Shown one piece after another: positions 51,001-59,461 of a DNA stretch of 64,000 bases. The stretch comes from Pseudomonas sp. MM223 (GTDB lineage: Bacteria; Pseudomonadota; Gammaproteobacteria; Pseudomonadales; Pseudomonadaceae): assembly GCA_947090765.1 (NCBI GenBank), contig OX352322.1, positions 2,065,501-2,129,500 of the forward strand, written 5' to 3'. The notes beneath the pieces were generated by a model. It was not told the origin of the DNA and searched no databases. It saw only the letters and a list, made by a program, of their open reading frames with translations. The position numbers and the translations under genes are program-made. Within the stretch, counting starts at the first letter, position 1. Each line of letters starts with the position of its first letter.

Positions 51001-51545
51001 ATGCGGTAAGGCAGCTTGCTGCCCATCGGGAACAGGTCGATCAGCGCGCCGCGCACGGCGAACTCGCCATGCTCGTAGACGGTGTCGACGCAACGATAGC
51101 CACTGGCCTCCAGGCGTGTGCGCATCTGCTCCACGTCGATGGTCTGCCCCACGTCCAGTACCAGGCTGCTGCCCAGCAGAAAACGTGTGGGCGCCAGGCG
51201 GTGCAGGGCGGTGGTGACCGGCACCACGAGGATGCCGTGGCTCAGCTCCGGCAGGCGGTACAGGCTGGCGATGCGCTGGGAGATGATGTCCTGGTGCGGC
51301 GAGAACAGGTCGTAGGGCAGGGTTTCCCAGTCGGGGAACGGCAGCACTGGCAGGTCCGGGGCGAAGAAGCGCAGCTCTTGCTCCAGACGGTCGGCGGCCT
51401 GGCTGTCGGCCGTCAGCAGCAGGGTGAAGCGGCCAGCGTTGCTGGCAGCTTCGGCGATGGCAAGGCTGAGGGCGGCACCGGGCAGATTACCCCAGGTTTG
51501 TTTGCCGGCCGTGGCCGACATGTGCGGTAGGCGCAGAACTGACAC
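48096..51545 (-). CDS. mfd: Transcription-repair coupling factor Mfd
   Basis: The 1149-residue DNA translocase removes stalled RNA polymerase at DNA damage and recruits UvrA. The N-terminal UvrB-like part starts [20 protein letters not shown]. The RNA polymerase-interacting CarD-like domain is [20 protein letters not shown] at about residue 515. The RecG-like helicase follows with [20 protein letters not shown], the DEEH box in [18 protein letters not shown] and the TRG motif in [15 protein letters not shown]. I use the GTG start at 51545; upstream in-frame codons make a non-coding extension. Confidence 0.96.
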   Translation of the reverse strand: [1149 protein letters not shown]

Positions 51546-51727
51546 GGGAGATTGCACTCCAAGCGTTGCGGCAAAGACACCGATTGTACCGGTGAGCGTG
51601 CCGGCTGTCAGGCTCGAAAGGCCGTGAACGCTGGCTTGCATCACTGCGACAGGCGCTCATTGCCGGTTCCGCGTCGGGGCGTCATAATGTAGCCCCTTTT
51701 TTCTGTCCCTACATGTGGAAGGTTCCC

Positions 51728-53176
51728 GTGACTCAGAAGCCCGACCAGTGTCTTGGTGAGTGGATTGATCGTGAAGCCCTGGCTGAAGCGATGATCCCGC
51801 TTATCGGTCAGCTCTACCGCAACAACAACGTGGTGAGCTCGATTTATGGCCGTAGCCTGATCAACCGTTCGGTTATCTCGATCCTCAAGGCGCACCGCTT
51901 TGCGCGTCATCGTCAAACCGACGAAACCGAACTGTCCGTCCACGAGACATTCCCCCTGCTCAAGGCCATGAGCGAGCTGAAACTGGGCGCCGCTTCGGTT
52001 GACCTGGGCAAGCTGGCCAACAAGTTCAAGCAGGAAGGCAACGGGCGCACTGCCGAGCAGTTCGTCCGTGAAGAACTGGCCGACGTGGTTGGCCAGCAGA
52101 ACGCCTCGGCGCGCAAAGGCACCGACGTTGTCCTGTACGGCTTCGGCCGCATCGGCCGCCTGCTGGCGCGCATCCTGATCGAGAAGACCGGTGGTGGCGA
52201 CGGCCTGCGCCTGCGTGCCATCGTCGTGCGCAAAGGCGCCGAGAACGACCTGGTCAAGCGTGCCAGCCTGCTGCGCCGTGACTCGGTGCACGGCCCGTTC
52301 GATGGCACCATCACCATCGACGAAGCCAACAACACCATCACTGCCAACGGCAACCTGATCCAGGTTATCTACGCCAAGAGCCCGAGCGAAGTCGACTACA
52401 CCCAGTACGGCATCGACAACGCGCTGATCGTCGACAACACCGGCGTATGGCGTGATGCCGACGGCCTGGGCCAGCACCTGGCCTGCCCGGGCGCTGCCCG
52501 CGTGATCCTCACCGCACCTGGCAAAGGCGCGCTGAAGAACATCGTGCACGGCATCAACCACGGTGACATCGCTGCCGATGACAAGATCATCTCGGCGGCC
52601 TCCTGCACCACCAACGCCATCGTTCCGGTGCTGAAAGCTGTCAACGACAAGTTCGGCATCGTCAACGGCCACGTCGAAACCGTTCACTCGTTCACCAACG
52701 ACCAGAACCTGATCGACAACTTCCACAAGGGCAGCCGCCGTGGCCGTGCCGCGCCGCTGAACATGGTCATCACCGAAACCGGCGCCGCCACTGCTGCCGC
52801 CAAGGCACTGCCAGTGCTGAAGGGCAAGCTGACCGGCAACGCCATTCGCGTACCGACGCCGAACGTTTCGATGGCCATCCTGAACCTGAACCTGGAAAAG
52901 GCCACGACTCGCGACGAGATCAACGAGTACCTGCGCCAGACCGCCATGCACTCGGAACTGCACAAGCAGATCGACTACGTGGCTTCGCAGGAAGTGGTTT
53001 CGACCGACTTCGTTGGCTCGCGCCACGCTGGTGTGGTTGACGCTGAAGCCACCATCGCCAACGATAACCGCGTTGTCCTGTACGTTTGGTACGACAACGA
53101 ATTCGGTTACAGCTGCCAGGTGGTTCGCGTGATGGAAGACATGGCTGGTGTGAACCCGCCTGCGTTTCCACGCTGA
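51728..53176 (+). CDS. gap: Glyceraldehyde-3-phosphate dehydrogenase, long type
   Basis: The 482-residue enzyme has an N-terminal extension of about 125 residues before the usual GAPDH start (GTDVVLYGFGRIGRLLARIL). The catalytic cysteine is in ISAASCTTNAIVPVLKAVND, and the late blocks are GRAAPLNMVITETGAATAAA and VLYVWYDNEFGYSCQVVRVM. I use the GTG at 51728, preceded by GGAAGG at 51717-51722, rather than the ATG five codons upstream without a ribosome site. Pseudomonas has several GAPDHs; this long one is thought to favour gluconeogenesis. It is divergent from mfd, and a strong terminator follows. Confidence 0.94.
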   Translation: MTQKPDQCLGEWIDREALAEAMIPLIGQLYRNNNVVSSIYGRSLINRSVISILKAHRFARHRQTDETELSVHETFPLLKAMSELKLGAASVDLGKLANKFKQEGNGRTAEQFVREELADVVGQQNASARKGTDVVLYGFGRIGRLLARILIEKTGGGDGLRLRAIVVRKGAENDLVKRASLLRRDSVHGPFDGTITIDEANNTITANGNLIQVIYAKSPSEVDYTQYGIDNALIVDNTGVWRDADGLGQHLACPGAARVILTAPGKGALKNIVHGINHGDIAADDKIISAASCTTNAIVPVLKAVNDKFGIVNGHVETVHSFTNDQNLIDNFHKGSRRGRAAPLNMVITETGAATAAAKALPVLKGKLTGNAIRVPTPNVSMAILNLNLEKATTRDEINEYLRQTAMHSELHKQIDYVASQEVVSTDFVGSRHAGVVDAEATIANDNRVVLYVWYDNEFGYSCQVVRVMEDMAGVNPPAFPR

Positions 53177-53194
53177 TTCGCTTGTAAGGCAATG

Positions 53195-53228
53195 AAAAAA
53201 CGGGAACCTTCGGGTTCCCGTTTTTTTT
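53195..53228 (+). terminator. Intrinsic terminator of gap
   Basis: AAAAAACGGGAACC, the tetraloop TTCG and GGTTCCCGTTTTTTTT form a 14-bp stem with A- and T-runs. It is one of the strongest terminators in the window. Confidence 0.95.
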
Positions 53229-53266
53229 GCCTGATGAACTGATCGGGCATCTACTGTGTCTGTACA

Positions 53267-53360
53267 GGCCTCATCGCCGGCAAGCCAGCTCCCACAGGTA
53301 CTGCACAGGCGGCAGGCTCAGCGTGGTACCTGTGGGAGCTGGCTTGCCGGCGATGAGGCC
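53267..53360. repeat. Perfect 34-bp inverted repeat (REP pair)
   Basis: The arm at 53267-53300 (GGCCTCATCGCCGGCAAGCC...) and the arm at 53327-53360 are exact reverse complements over 34 bp with a 26-base loop. The core GGCAAGCCAGCTCCCACAG is a REP subtype different from the TAGGAGCGGCCTTG type elsewhere in the window. It lies only 26 bp before apbE. Confidence 0.93.
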
Positions 53361-53386
53361 AGTGCAGGCAACCGAGAGCCCAAACC

Positions 53387-54385
53387 TTGCGCACAGCCTT
53401 ACTGTTCATCCTCCTGCTGCTCACCGCCTGCGACCAGGGCCCCACCCTGGAGCGCCTGGGCGGCCCGACCATGGGTAGCAGCTACAGCATCCAGTACGTT
53501 CGCGAGCCCGGTGGCCCGGCGCCGGCCCAGGTGCAGGCGGCGGTCGAAACCATCCTTGGCGACATCGACCAGCACTATTCGACCTACCGCGGCGACTCCA
53601 CCGTCAGCCGTTTCAACCAGTTGCCCGCCAACCAGTGCATGGCCCTGCCGCCCGACATGCTCGAACTCGTTGCCCTTGGCCAGCACCTGGCCGAGCAGAG
53701 TGATGGCGCCTTCGACCTCACCGTCGAGCCCCTGCTTGACCTGTGGGGTTTCGGCCCTCAGGCCCGCCACGAGCAGGTGCCCGACCCGCAAGCCCTGGCC
53801 CAGGTTCGTCAGCGCGTGGGCTACCGCCATTTGCATGTGGAAGGCCAGGCCCTGTGCAAGGACGCCCCGGTGCAGCTCGACTTCAACAGCATCGCCGCCG
53901 GCCATGCCGTTGACTTGATCGCCGCGCGCCTGAGTGCCATGGGCATAGCCAGTTTTGTTGCCGAGGCCACCGGTGAGCTCAAGGCGGTTGGCCGCAAGCC
54001 CGACGGCAGCCCTTGGCGCATCGCCCTGGAGTTGCCCCGCGAAGACCGCCAGATCGCCCGGCAGATCATTCCGGTCAATGGCCTTTCAGTCTCAACCTCG
54101 GGTGACTATCGGCACTATTTCGAGCAGAATGGCCGGCGCTATTCGCACACCTTCGATGCCCGCCTCGGGCGCCCGGTCGAGCATGACCTGGCTGCCGCCA
54201 CCGTACTGGATGCCTCGGCGCTGCAGGCCGACGGCTATTCGACGCTGCTACTGATCCTTGGCCCTGAACGGGGTTGGGATTTTGCCGTGGCGCACGGCTT
54301 GGCCGCGGTATTGGTGACTCGGGCCGAGGGTGGCTTCGTCTCTCGAGCTACGCCCGCATTCGAACGGGCAGTGAAAGGCGACTGA
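53387..54385 (+). CDS. apbE: FAD:protein FMN transferase ApbE
   Basis: The 332-residue protein attaches FMN to threonine residues of Rnf/Nqr-type proteins in the periplasm. The start is a TTG giving MRTALLFILLLLTACDQGPT, a lipoprotein signal with the lipobox LTAC. The ApbE blocks follow: GGPTMGSSYSIQYVREPGG, then DLTVEPLLDLWGFGPQARHE and a C-terminal DARLGRPVEHDLAAATVL-type motif. A weak GAGAG precedes the TTG. In many bacteria it accompanies nqr genes; here it stands before sthA with no nqr in view. Confidence 0.9.
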   Translation: MRTALLFILLLLTACDQGPTLERLGGPTMGSSYSIQYVREPGGPAPAQVQAAVETILGDIDQHYSTYRGDSTVSRFNQLPANQCMALPPDMLELVALGQHLAEQSDGAFDLTVEPLLDLWGFGPQARHEQVPDPQALAQVRQRVGYRHLHVEGQALCKDAPVQLDFNSIAAGHAVDLIAARLSAMGIASFVAEATGELKAVGRKPDGSPWRIALELPREDRQIARQIIPVNGLSVSTSGDYRHYFEQNGRRYSHTFDARLGRPVEHDLAAATVLDASALQADGYSTLLLILGPERGWDFAVAHGLAAVLVTRAEGGFVSRATPAFERAVKGD

Positions 54386-54589
54386 AAGCGCAGGCAGGGA
54401 TGATTGCCGCCAGGGAATGGGTGAACCATATGTAGTGCGGGCAAAATTGGCCTACGACGCGACCAAGGGTTAATGTGCGCGGCGTTCACGCTTGATTAGA
54501 CTGCACCCGAATTTTCTCATGACGCCCCGGCGGCATGATCGCGCCCCGCGAGCGACCGTGGCTTGCGGGCCAGTTCTGAAGGAGTACGC

Positions 54590-55984
54590 ATGGCTGTCTA
54601 CAACTACGACGTAGTGGTGCTGGGTTCCGGCCCGGCCGGTGAAGGCGCGGCAATGAACGCCGCCAAAGCAGGGCGCAAGGTGGCGATGGTCGATGACCGT
54701 CGCCAGGTCGGTGGCAACTGCACGCACCTGGGCACCATCCCGTCCAAGGCACTGCGTCACTCGGTGCGGCAGATCATGCAGTTCAACACCAACCCGATGT
54801 TCCGGGCTATCGGTGAGCCGCGCTGGTTCTCGTTCCCGGACGTGCTGAAAAGCGCCGAGAAGGTGATTTCCAAGCAAGTGGCATCGCGCACCGGCTACTA
54901 CGCCCGCAACCGTGTCGATGTGTTCTTCGGCACCGGCAGCTTCGCCGACGAACAAACCGTTGAAGTGGTGTGCCCGAACGGTGTGGTGGAAAAGCTCAAC
55001 GCCAAGCACATCATCATCGCCACCGGCTCGCGCCCGTACCGCCCGGCCGACATCGACTTCCACCACCCGCGTGTCTACGACAGCGACACCATCCTCAGCC
55101 TCAGCCACACCCCGCGCAAGCTGATCGTGTACGGCGCGGGCGTGATCGGTTGCGAATACGCTTCGATCTTCAGCGGCCTGGGCGTGCTGGTAGAGCTGGT
55201 GGACAACCGTGGCCAGCTGCTGAGCTTCCTGGATTCGGAAATTTCCCAGGCACTGAGCTACCACTTCAGCAACAACAACATCACCGTGCGCCACAACGAA
55301 GAGTATGAGCGCGTCGAAGGCCTGGATAACGGGGTGATCCTGCACCTGAAGTCGGGCAAGAAGATCAAGGCCGACGCCTTGCTGTGGTGCAACGGCCGTA
55401 CCGGCAACACCGACAAGCTGGGCCTGGAAAACATCGGCATCAAGGTCAACAGCCGTGGCCAGATCGAGGTCGACCAGGCTTACCGCACCACCGTGTCGAA
55501 CATTTACGGCGCCGGTGACGTGATCGGCTGGCCGAGCCTGGCCAGTGCCGCCCATGACCAAGGCCGCTCTGCGGCTGGCAGCATCGTCGACAATGGCAGC
55601 TGGCGCTTCGTCAACGACGTGCCGACCGGCATTTACACCATTCCGGAAATCGAGCCGATCGGCAAGAACGAGCAGGAGCTGACCCAGGCCAAGGTGCCGT
55701 ACGAAGTGGGCAAGGCCTTCTTCAAGGGCATGGCGCGTGCGCAGATCGCTGGCGAGCCGCAGGGCATGCTGAAGATTCTGTTCCACCGTGAAACCCTGGA
55801 GATCCTTGGCGTGCACTGCTTCGGCTACCAGGCTTCGGAAATCGTCCACATTGGCCAGGCGATCATGAACCAGCCGGGTGAGCTGAATAACCTGAAGTAC
55901 TTCGTCAACACCACGTTCAACTACCCGACCATGGCCGAAGCCTACCGGGTAGCTGCCTACGACGGCCTGAACCGGCTTTTTTGA
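54590..55984 (+). CDS. sthA: Soluble pyridine nucleotide transhydrogenase
   Basis: The 464-residue FAD enzyme equilibrates NADPH and NADH. It starts [20 protein letters not shown], the FAD-binding GxGxxG. The [17 protein letters not shown] segment has only the first cysteine of the disulfide-reductase CxxxxC pair, a normal feature of SthA. The NAD fold shows [20 protein letters not shown], and the C-terminal dimer domain has [19 protein letters not shown]. The ATG is preceded by GAAGGAGTACGC. It is a single gene. Confidence 0.96.
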   Translation: MAVYNYDVVVLGSGPAGEGAAMNAAKAGRKVAMVDDRRQVGGNCTHLGTIPSKALRHSVRQIMQFNTNPMFRAIGEPRWFSFPDVLKSAEKVISKQVASRTGYYARNRVDVFFGTGSFADEQTVEVVCPNGVVEKLNAKHIIIATGSRPYRPADIDFHHPRVYDSDTILSLSHTPRKLIVYGAGVIGCEYASIFSGLGVLVELVDNRGQLLSFLDSEISQALSYHFSNNNITVRHNEEYERVEGLDNGVILHLKSGKKIKADALLWCNGRTGNTDKLGLENIGIKVNSRGQIEVDQAYRTTVSNIYGAGDVIGWPSLASAAHDQGRSAAGSIVDNGSWRFVNDVPTGIYTIPEIEPIGKNEQELTQAKVPYEVGKAFFKGMARAQIAGEPQGMLKILFHRETLEILGVHCFGYQASEIVHIGQAIMNQPGELNNLKYFVNTTFNYPTMAEAYRVAAYDGLNRLF

Positions 55985-56032
55985 GCGGCTCCGACCGGTG
56001 GCCTGAGCCGGTCGGAGAGACCGATTTCAACC

Positions 56033-56749
56033 CTACCCGAGGGTGGTCTTGGCCAAACCGGGAAAGTCTGTAATCAGGCTGTCCACGCCAAAGTCAGCGA
56101 GCCGGCGCATCAGTGCCGGTTCGTTGACCGTCCACACCGATACGTGCAAACCCTGGCCCTGCGCTTTGAGCAGGCGCTCGGGGGTGCACAGTGTCCAGTT
56201 CAATGCCAGCAGCTCGCAGCCGTAGTTCTGTGCCACCTTCAGCGGGTCGAGCCAGGCGTACTCGGCGACTAGCCCGCGTTTCACGTCTGGCACCAGCTCC
56301 AGGGCGGCGCCCAATACTTCGCGTGAGCTGGAGGTGATGGTGACTTTGTCCAGCAGGCCATACTGCTGGGCCAGTTCGCGAATCGCCAGTACGGTGGTGG
56401 CAGCGCGGGTGCGCGAAGCACTTTTTACCTCCAGCTGCCAGTGCTCGAACGGGCATTTCTCGAACAGTTCTTCCAGTTTCGGGATAGGGCAGGGTTGCAC
56501 GTGGCCCGGCCCGCCGTGGCGCGCATCGATTTTCATCAAGTCGGCGGCAGGGTGATCGACCACCTTGCCGCGTCGGCCGGTGGTGCGTTTGAGGGTTGGG
56601 TCGTGGATCACCATCAGCTCATTGTCGGCCGACAGGTGCAGGTCCAGTTCGCAGCGGGTGACGCCGTGGGACAGGCACTGGCGGAAGCTGTGCAGGGTGT
56701 TCTCGGGCGCTTCGCCCTTGGCGCCGCGATGGCCGTAGATCAGGGTCAC
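56033..56749 (-). CDS. Glycerophosphodiester phosphodiesterase (GDPD, cytoplasmic type)
   Basis: The 238-residue enzyme hydrolyses glycerophosphodiesters to glycerol 3-phosphate and an alcohol. It starts TLIYGHRGAKGEAPENTLHS with the HRG motif; the metal site is in CELDLHLSADNELMVIHDPT, and LKRTTGRRGKV follows. It has no signal peptide, so it resembles cytoplasmic UgpQ rather than periplasmic GlpQ. It precedes the PilZ gene in the reverse direction and shares its strand. Confidence 0.93.
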   Translation of the reverse strand: MTLIYGHRGAKGEAPENTLHSFRQCLSHGVTRCELDLHLSADNELMVIHDPTLKRTTGRRGKVVDHPAADLMKIDARHGGPGHVQPCPIPKLEELFEKCPFEHWQLEVKSASRTRAATTVLAIRELAQQYGLLDKVTITSSSREVLGAALELVPDVKRGLVAEYAWLDPLKVAQNYGCELLALNWTLCTPERLLKAQGQGLHVSVWTVNEPALMRRLADFGVDSLITDFPGLAKTTLG

Positions 56750-56780
56750 GTTCGTTCCTTCAAATCAGAGAAAAATAGGC

Positions 56781-57365
56781 TCAGGAGGCGGGGTCATTCT
56801 GTTCCAGCTGCTGGCGCCGTTGTTGTTGCTGGCGCTGCAGGATGTAGCGCGCCAGCAGTTGACGCTGGGCGTCGGTCATGTCGATGAATTCGGTGCCGAC
56901 ATCAAAGCCGCCCTCGGGGCGGGGGTCGCAGTGGGTGACCTTGCCGCGCAGCAGCAGGCCATGGGCGCGCGGCATCAGCACCATCTTCACTTTCACCCGG
57001 GTGCCTGGGGCAATCTGCGTGGCTTGCGCAAATTCGATGCCGCCTTCGGAAAGGATGACCGGCAGCGGCTGGCCGACTTCGCCGAGCAGGGTCTGGGCCA
57101 CGACGGCGCTGAGCAGGTCGAGGCGTTTGTTTTGCGCCCGCAGGAAGGCCGCAAGGGTGCGGTCCTTGTCGCTCAACTGGCGCAGCAGGTGCTGCGACTC
57201 GAAGTCGGACAAGTGCAGCTCGCTGAGCAGGTTGAACAGCGGAGAATCATCTTGCAATACATCTGGGTCAAGGGCTTCGGCCGCGCTGAGGGGGCTTATT
57301 TGAAGTGCGATCCGATCTTCAATGCGGTAGTATTCGCGGCGATCTTCTTCGTCTAATGTCGTCAT
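56781..57365 (-). CDS. PilZ-domain protein (c-di-GMP effector)
   Basis: The 194-residue protein starts MTTLDEEDRREYYRIEDRIA, which has the RxxxR motif (REYYR) used for c-di-GMP at the start of PilZ domains. The second site is in DPRPEGGFDVGTEFIDMTD, a variant of the (D/N)xSxxG motif. The C-terminal tail is Gln-rich (QRQQQQRRQQLEQ). The domain order suggests a helical insert between the two motifs, as in larger PilZ-type proteins. It is probably co-transcribed with the downstream phosphodiesterase (31 bp apart) and lies divergent from lolC. Partner unknown. Confidence 0.85.
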   Translation of the reverse strand: MTTLDEEDRREYYRIEDRIALQISPLSAAEALDPDVLQDDSPLFNLLSELHLSDFESQHLLRQLSDKDRTLAAFLRAQNKRLDLLSAVVAQTLLGEVGQPLPVILSEGGIEFAQATQIAPGTRVKVKMVLMPRAHGLLLRGKVTHCDPRPEGGFDVGTEFIDMTDAQRQLLARYILQRQQQQRRQQLEQNDPAS

Positions 57366-57458
57366 GGCGAACCCAAGGTAGCGGCGGTGGTCCGAGTGTA
57401 AAGCCGCCGTAGGCGCCTCGCCACAAGGACGTTCCCTTTCATCCGAACAAGCCCCGAC

Positions 57459-58709
57459 ATGTTCAGACCTCTTTTCGCATTCATAGGCACGCGTTATACC
57501 CGTGCCAAACGCCGTAATCACTTCGTCTCGTTCATTTCCCTGACCTCGATGATCGGCCTCGCCCTGGGCGTGGTGGTGATGATCGTGGTGCTGTCGGTGA
57601 TGAACGGTTTCGACCACGAAATGCGCACCCGCGTGCTGGGGATGATTCCCCATGCCACGCTGGAGAGCGGCCAGCCCATTGCCGACTGGCCTGCCCTTGC
57701 CCAACAAGTAAAGCAGAATCCGCAGGTGGTGGCGGTTGCGCCGTTCACCCAGATGCAGGGCCTGCTGACCCATGACGGCAAGGTGCAGAAGGTGCTGCTC
57801 AATGGCATCGACCCAGCCCGCGAGCGTGAGGTGTCGATCATCGACAACTTCGTTCTGCAAGGCCGCCTCGACCAACTGGCGCCGGGTGAGTGGGGCATCA
57901 TGATCGGCGACAAGGCTGCGGCCAAACTGGGTGTGGCCATCGGCGACAAGCTCACCTTCGTCGCCCCCGAAGTCAGCGTTACGCCGGCCGGCATGTTCCC
58001 GCGCATGAAGCGCTTCACCGTGGTGGGCACCTTCCACGTGGGCGCGGGCGAAATCGACGGTTACCTGGGGCTGACCAACATCAGCGACCTTTCCCGCCTG
58101 CACCGCTGGAAACCCGACCAGGTGCAGGGCCTGCGCCTGAAGTTCGACGACCTGTTCCAGGCACCACGGGTGGCCTGGAGCATCGCCCAGCAGCTGGGCG
58201 ACCAGGAGTTCTACAGCCGCGACTGGACCCGCACCCACGGTAACCTGTACCAGGCCATCCGCATGGAAAAGGCCATGATCGGCCTGCTGTTGCTGCTGAT
58301 CGTGGCAGTGGCGGCGTTCAACATCATTTCCACCTTGGTCATGGTGGTCAATGACAAGCGCGGCGACATTGCCATCTTGCGCACGCTGGGCGCCACGCCC
58401 GGGCAGATCATGCTCATCTTCATGGTCCAGGGCACGGTGATCGGGGTAATCGGTACCCTGATCGGCGCCGTGGTCGGGATCATCGCCGCACTGAACGTGA
58501 GCGCGGCGATCGCCGGCATCGAGAAACTGATCGGGCACAAGTTCCTGAACGCCGACGTGTACTTCATCGATTACCTGCCGTCGCAGATCCAGTCCCAGGA
58601 CGTGTACATGGTCTGCGGTGCGGCGCTGGTCCTGAGTTTCTTCGCCACCCTGTACCCGGCCTGGCGTGCGGCCCGCACCCAGCCTGCAGAGGCGCTACGT
58701 TATGAGTGA
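57459..58709 (+). CDS. lolC: Lipoprotein-releasing ABC transporter permease LolC
   Basis: The 416-residue inner-membrane protein extracts lipoproteins for LolA. It starts [20 protein letters not shown], with the first helix at 25-45 ([20 protein letters not shown]). A large periplasmic MacB-type domain follows up to about residue 260. Three C-terminal helices include [20 protein letters not shown], a coupling-helix region ending [20 protein letters not shown]. It is the first gene of lolCDE; its stop overlaps the lolD start by 8 bp. It is closely related to lolE two genes on. Confidence 0.94.
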   Translation: MFRPLFAFIGTRYTRAKRRNHFVSFISLTSMIGLALGVVVMIVVLSVMNGFDHEMRTRVLGMIPHATLESGQPIADWPALAQQVKQNPQVVAVAPFTQMQGLLTHDGKVQKVLLNGIDPAREREVSIIDNFVLQGRLDQLAPGEWGIMIGDKAAAKLGVAIGDKLTFVAPEVSVTPAGMFPRMKRFTVVGTFHVGAGEIDGYLGLTNISDLSRLHRWKPDQVQGLRLKFDDLFQAPRVAWSIAQQLGDQEFYSRDWTRTHGNLYQAIRMEKAMIGLLLLLIVAVAAFNIISTLVMVVNDKRGDIAILRTLGATPGQIMLIFMVQGTVIGVIGTLIGAVVGIIAALNVSAAIAGIEKLIGHKFLNADVYFIDYLPSQIQSQDVYMVCGAALVLSFFATLYPAWRAARTQPAEALRYE

Positions 58710-59400
58710 GTCGCGCATGAGTGATAAAGCCGTTCTGAGTTGCCGCAACCTGGGCAAGTCCTACGACGAGGGCCCGGAATCGGTCAAGGTGCTGTCCGGC
58801 CTCAACCTGGAGCTGCATGCCGGTGAGCGGGTGGCCATTGTCGGTAGTTCCGGTTCGGGCAAGAGTACCTTGCTCAACCTGCTGGGCGGCCTTGATCGGC
58901 CGACCCAAGGCAGCGTCTGGCTGGCTGGCGAAGAGCTGTCGGCGCTGGGCGAACGTGCCCGTGGCCTGCTGCGTAACCGTGAGCTTGGCTTTGTCTACCA
59001 GTTCCACCACCTGCTGCCGGAATTCACCGCCATCGAGAACGTGTGCATGCCGCTGCTGATCGGCCGCACGCCCATCCCCGAGGCGCGGGAGCGTGCCGAG
59101 GCACTGCTCAAGCGCGTGGGCCTGGGCCACCGCTTGAACCACAAGCCGGCCGAGCTGTCTGGCGGTGAGCGCCAGCGGGTGGCGATTGCCCGGGCACTGG
59201 TCAACCGCCCCGGGCTGGTGATGCTCGATGAGCCTACCGGCAACCTCGACCACCACACCGCCCAAGGCATCCAGGAACTGATGCAAGAGCTGTCCAGCTC
59301 GTCGCGTACGGCGTTTCTGGTGGTTACCCACGACCTTAACCTGGCGCGGCAGATGGACCGTGTATTGAAGCTCGACGACGGCCACCTGGTGGCGATCTGA
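58702..59400 (+). CDS. lolD: Lipoprotein-releasing ABC transporter ATPase LolD
   Basis: The 232-residue ATPase powers LolCE. Walker A is [20 protein letters not shown], the LolD-typical stretch [20 protein letters not shown] follows, the signature is [20 protein letters not shown] and Walker [19 protein letters not shown]. The ATG at 58702 lies within the end of lolC, so translation is coupled; the ATG five codons on is an alternative. LolD is essential in Gram-negative bacteria. Confidence 0.96.
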   Translation: MSESRMSDKAVLSCRNLGKSYDEGPESVKVLSGLNLELHAGERVAIVGSSGSGKSTLLNLLGGLDRPTQGSVWLAGEELSALGERARGLLRNRELGFVYQFHHLLPEFTAIENVCMPLLIGRTPIPEARERAEALLKRVGLGHRLNHKPAELSGGERQRVAIARALVNRPGLVMLDEPTGNLDHHTAQGIQELMQELSSSSRTAFLVVTHDLNLARQMDRVLKLDDGHLVAI

Positions 59401-59461
59401 TCGACTGCTCGGGGTGGCAGGTGCCGCCCCGTTTTCCTGTTTTCATTGGGTGATTTCGTAA

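Noticed and set aside
49911..51530. Antisense open frame of 539 codons opposite mfd
   Set aside because: Shadow of mfd; Gln-, His- and Val-rich, without a domain.
54710..54770. Missing second redox cysteine in the disulfide-reductase motif of SthA as a defect
   Set aside because: Soluble transhydrogenases normally lack the CxxxxC pair; this is a family feature.
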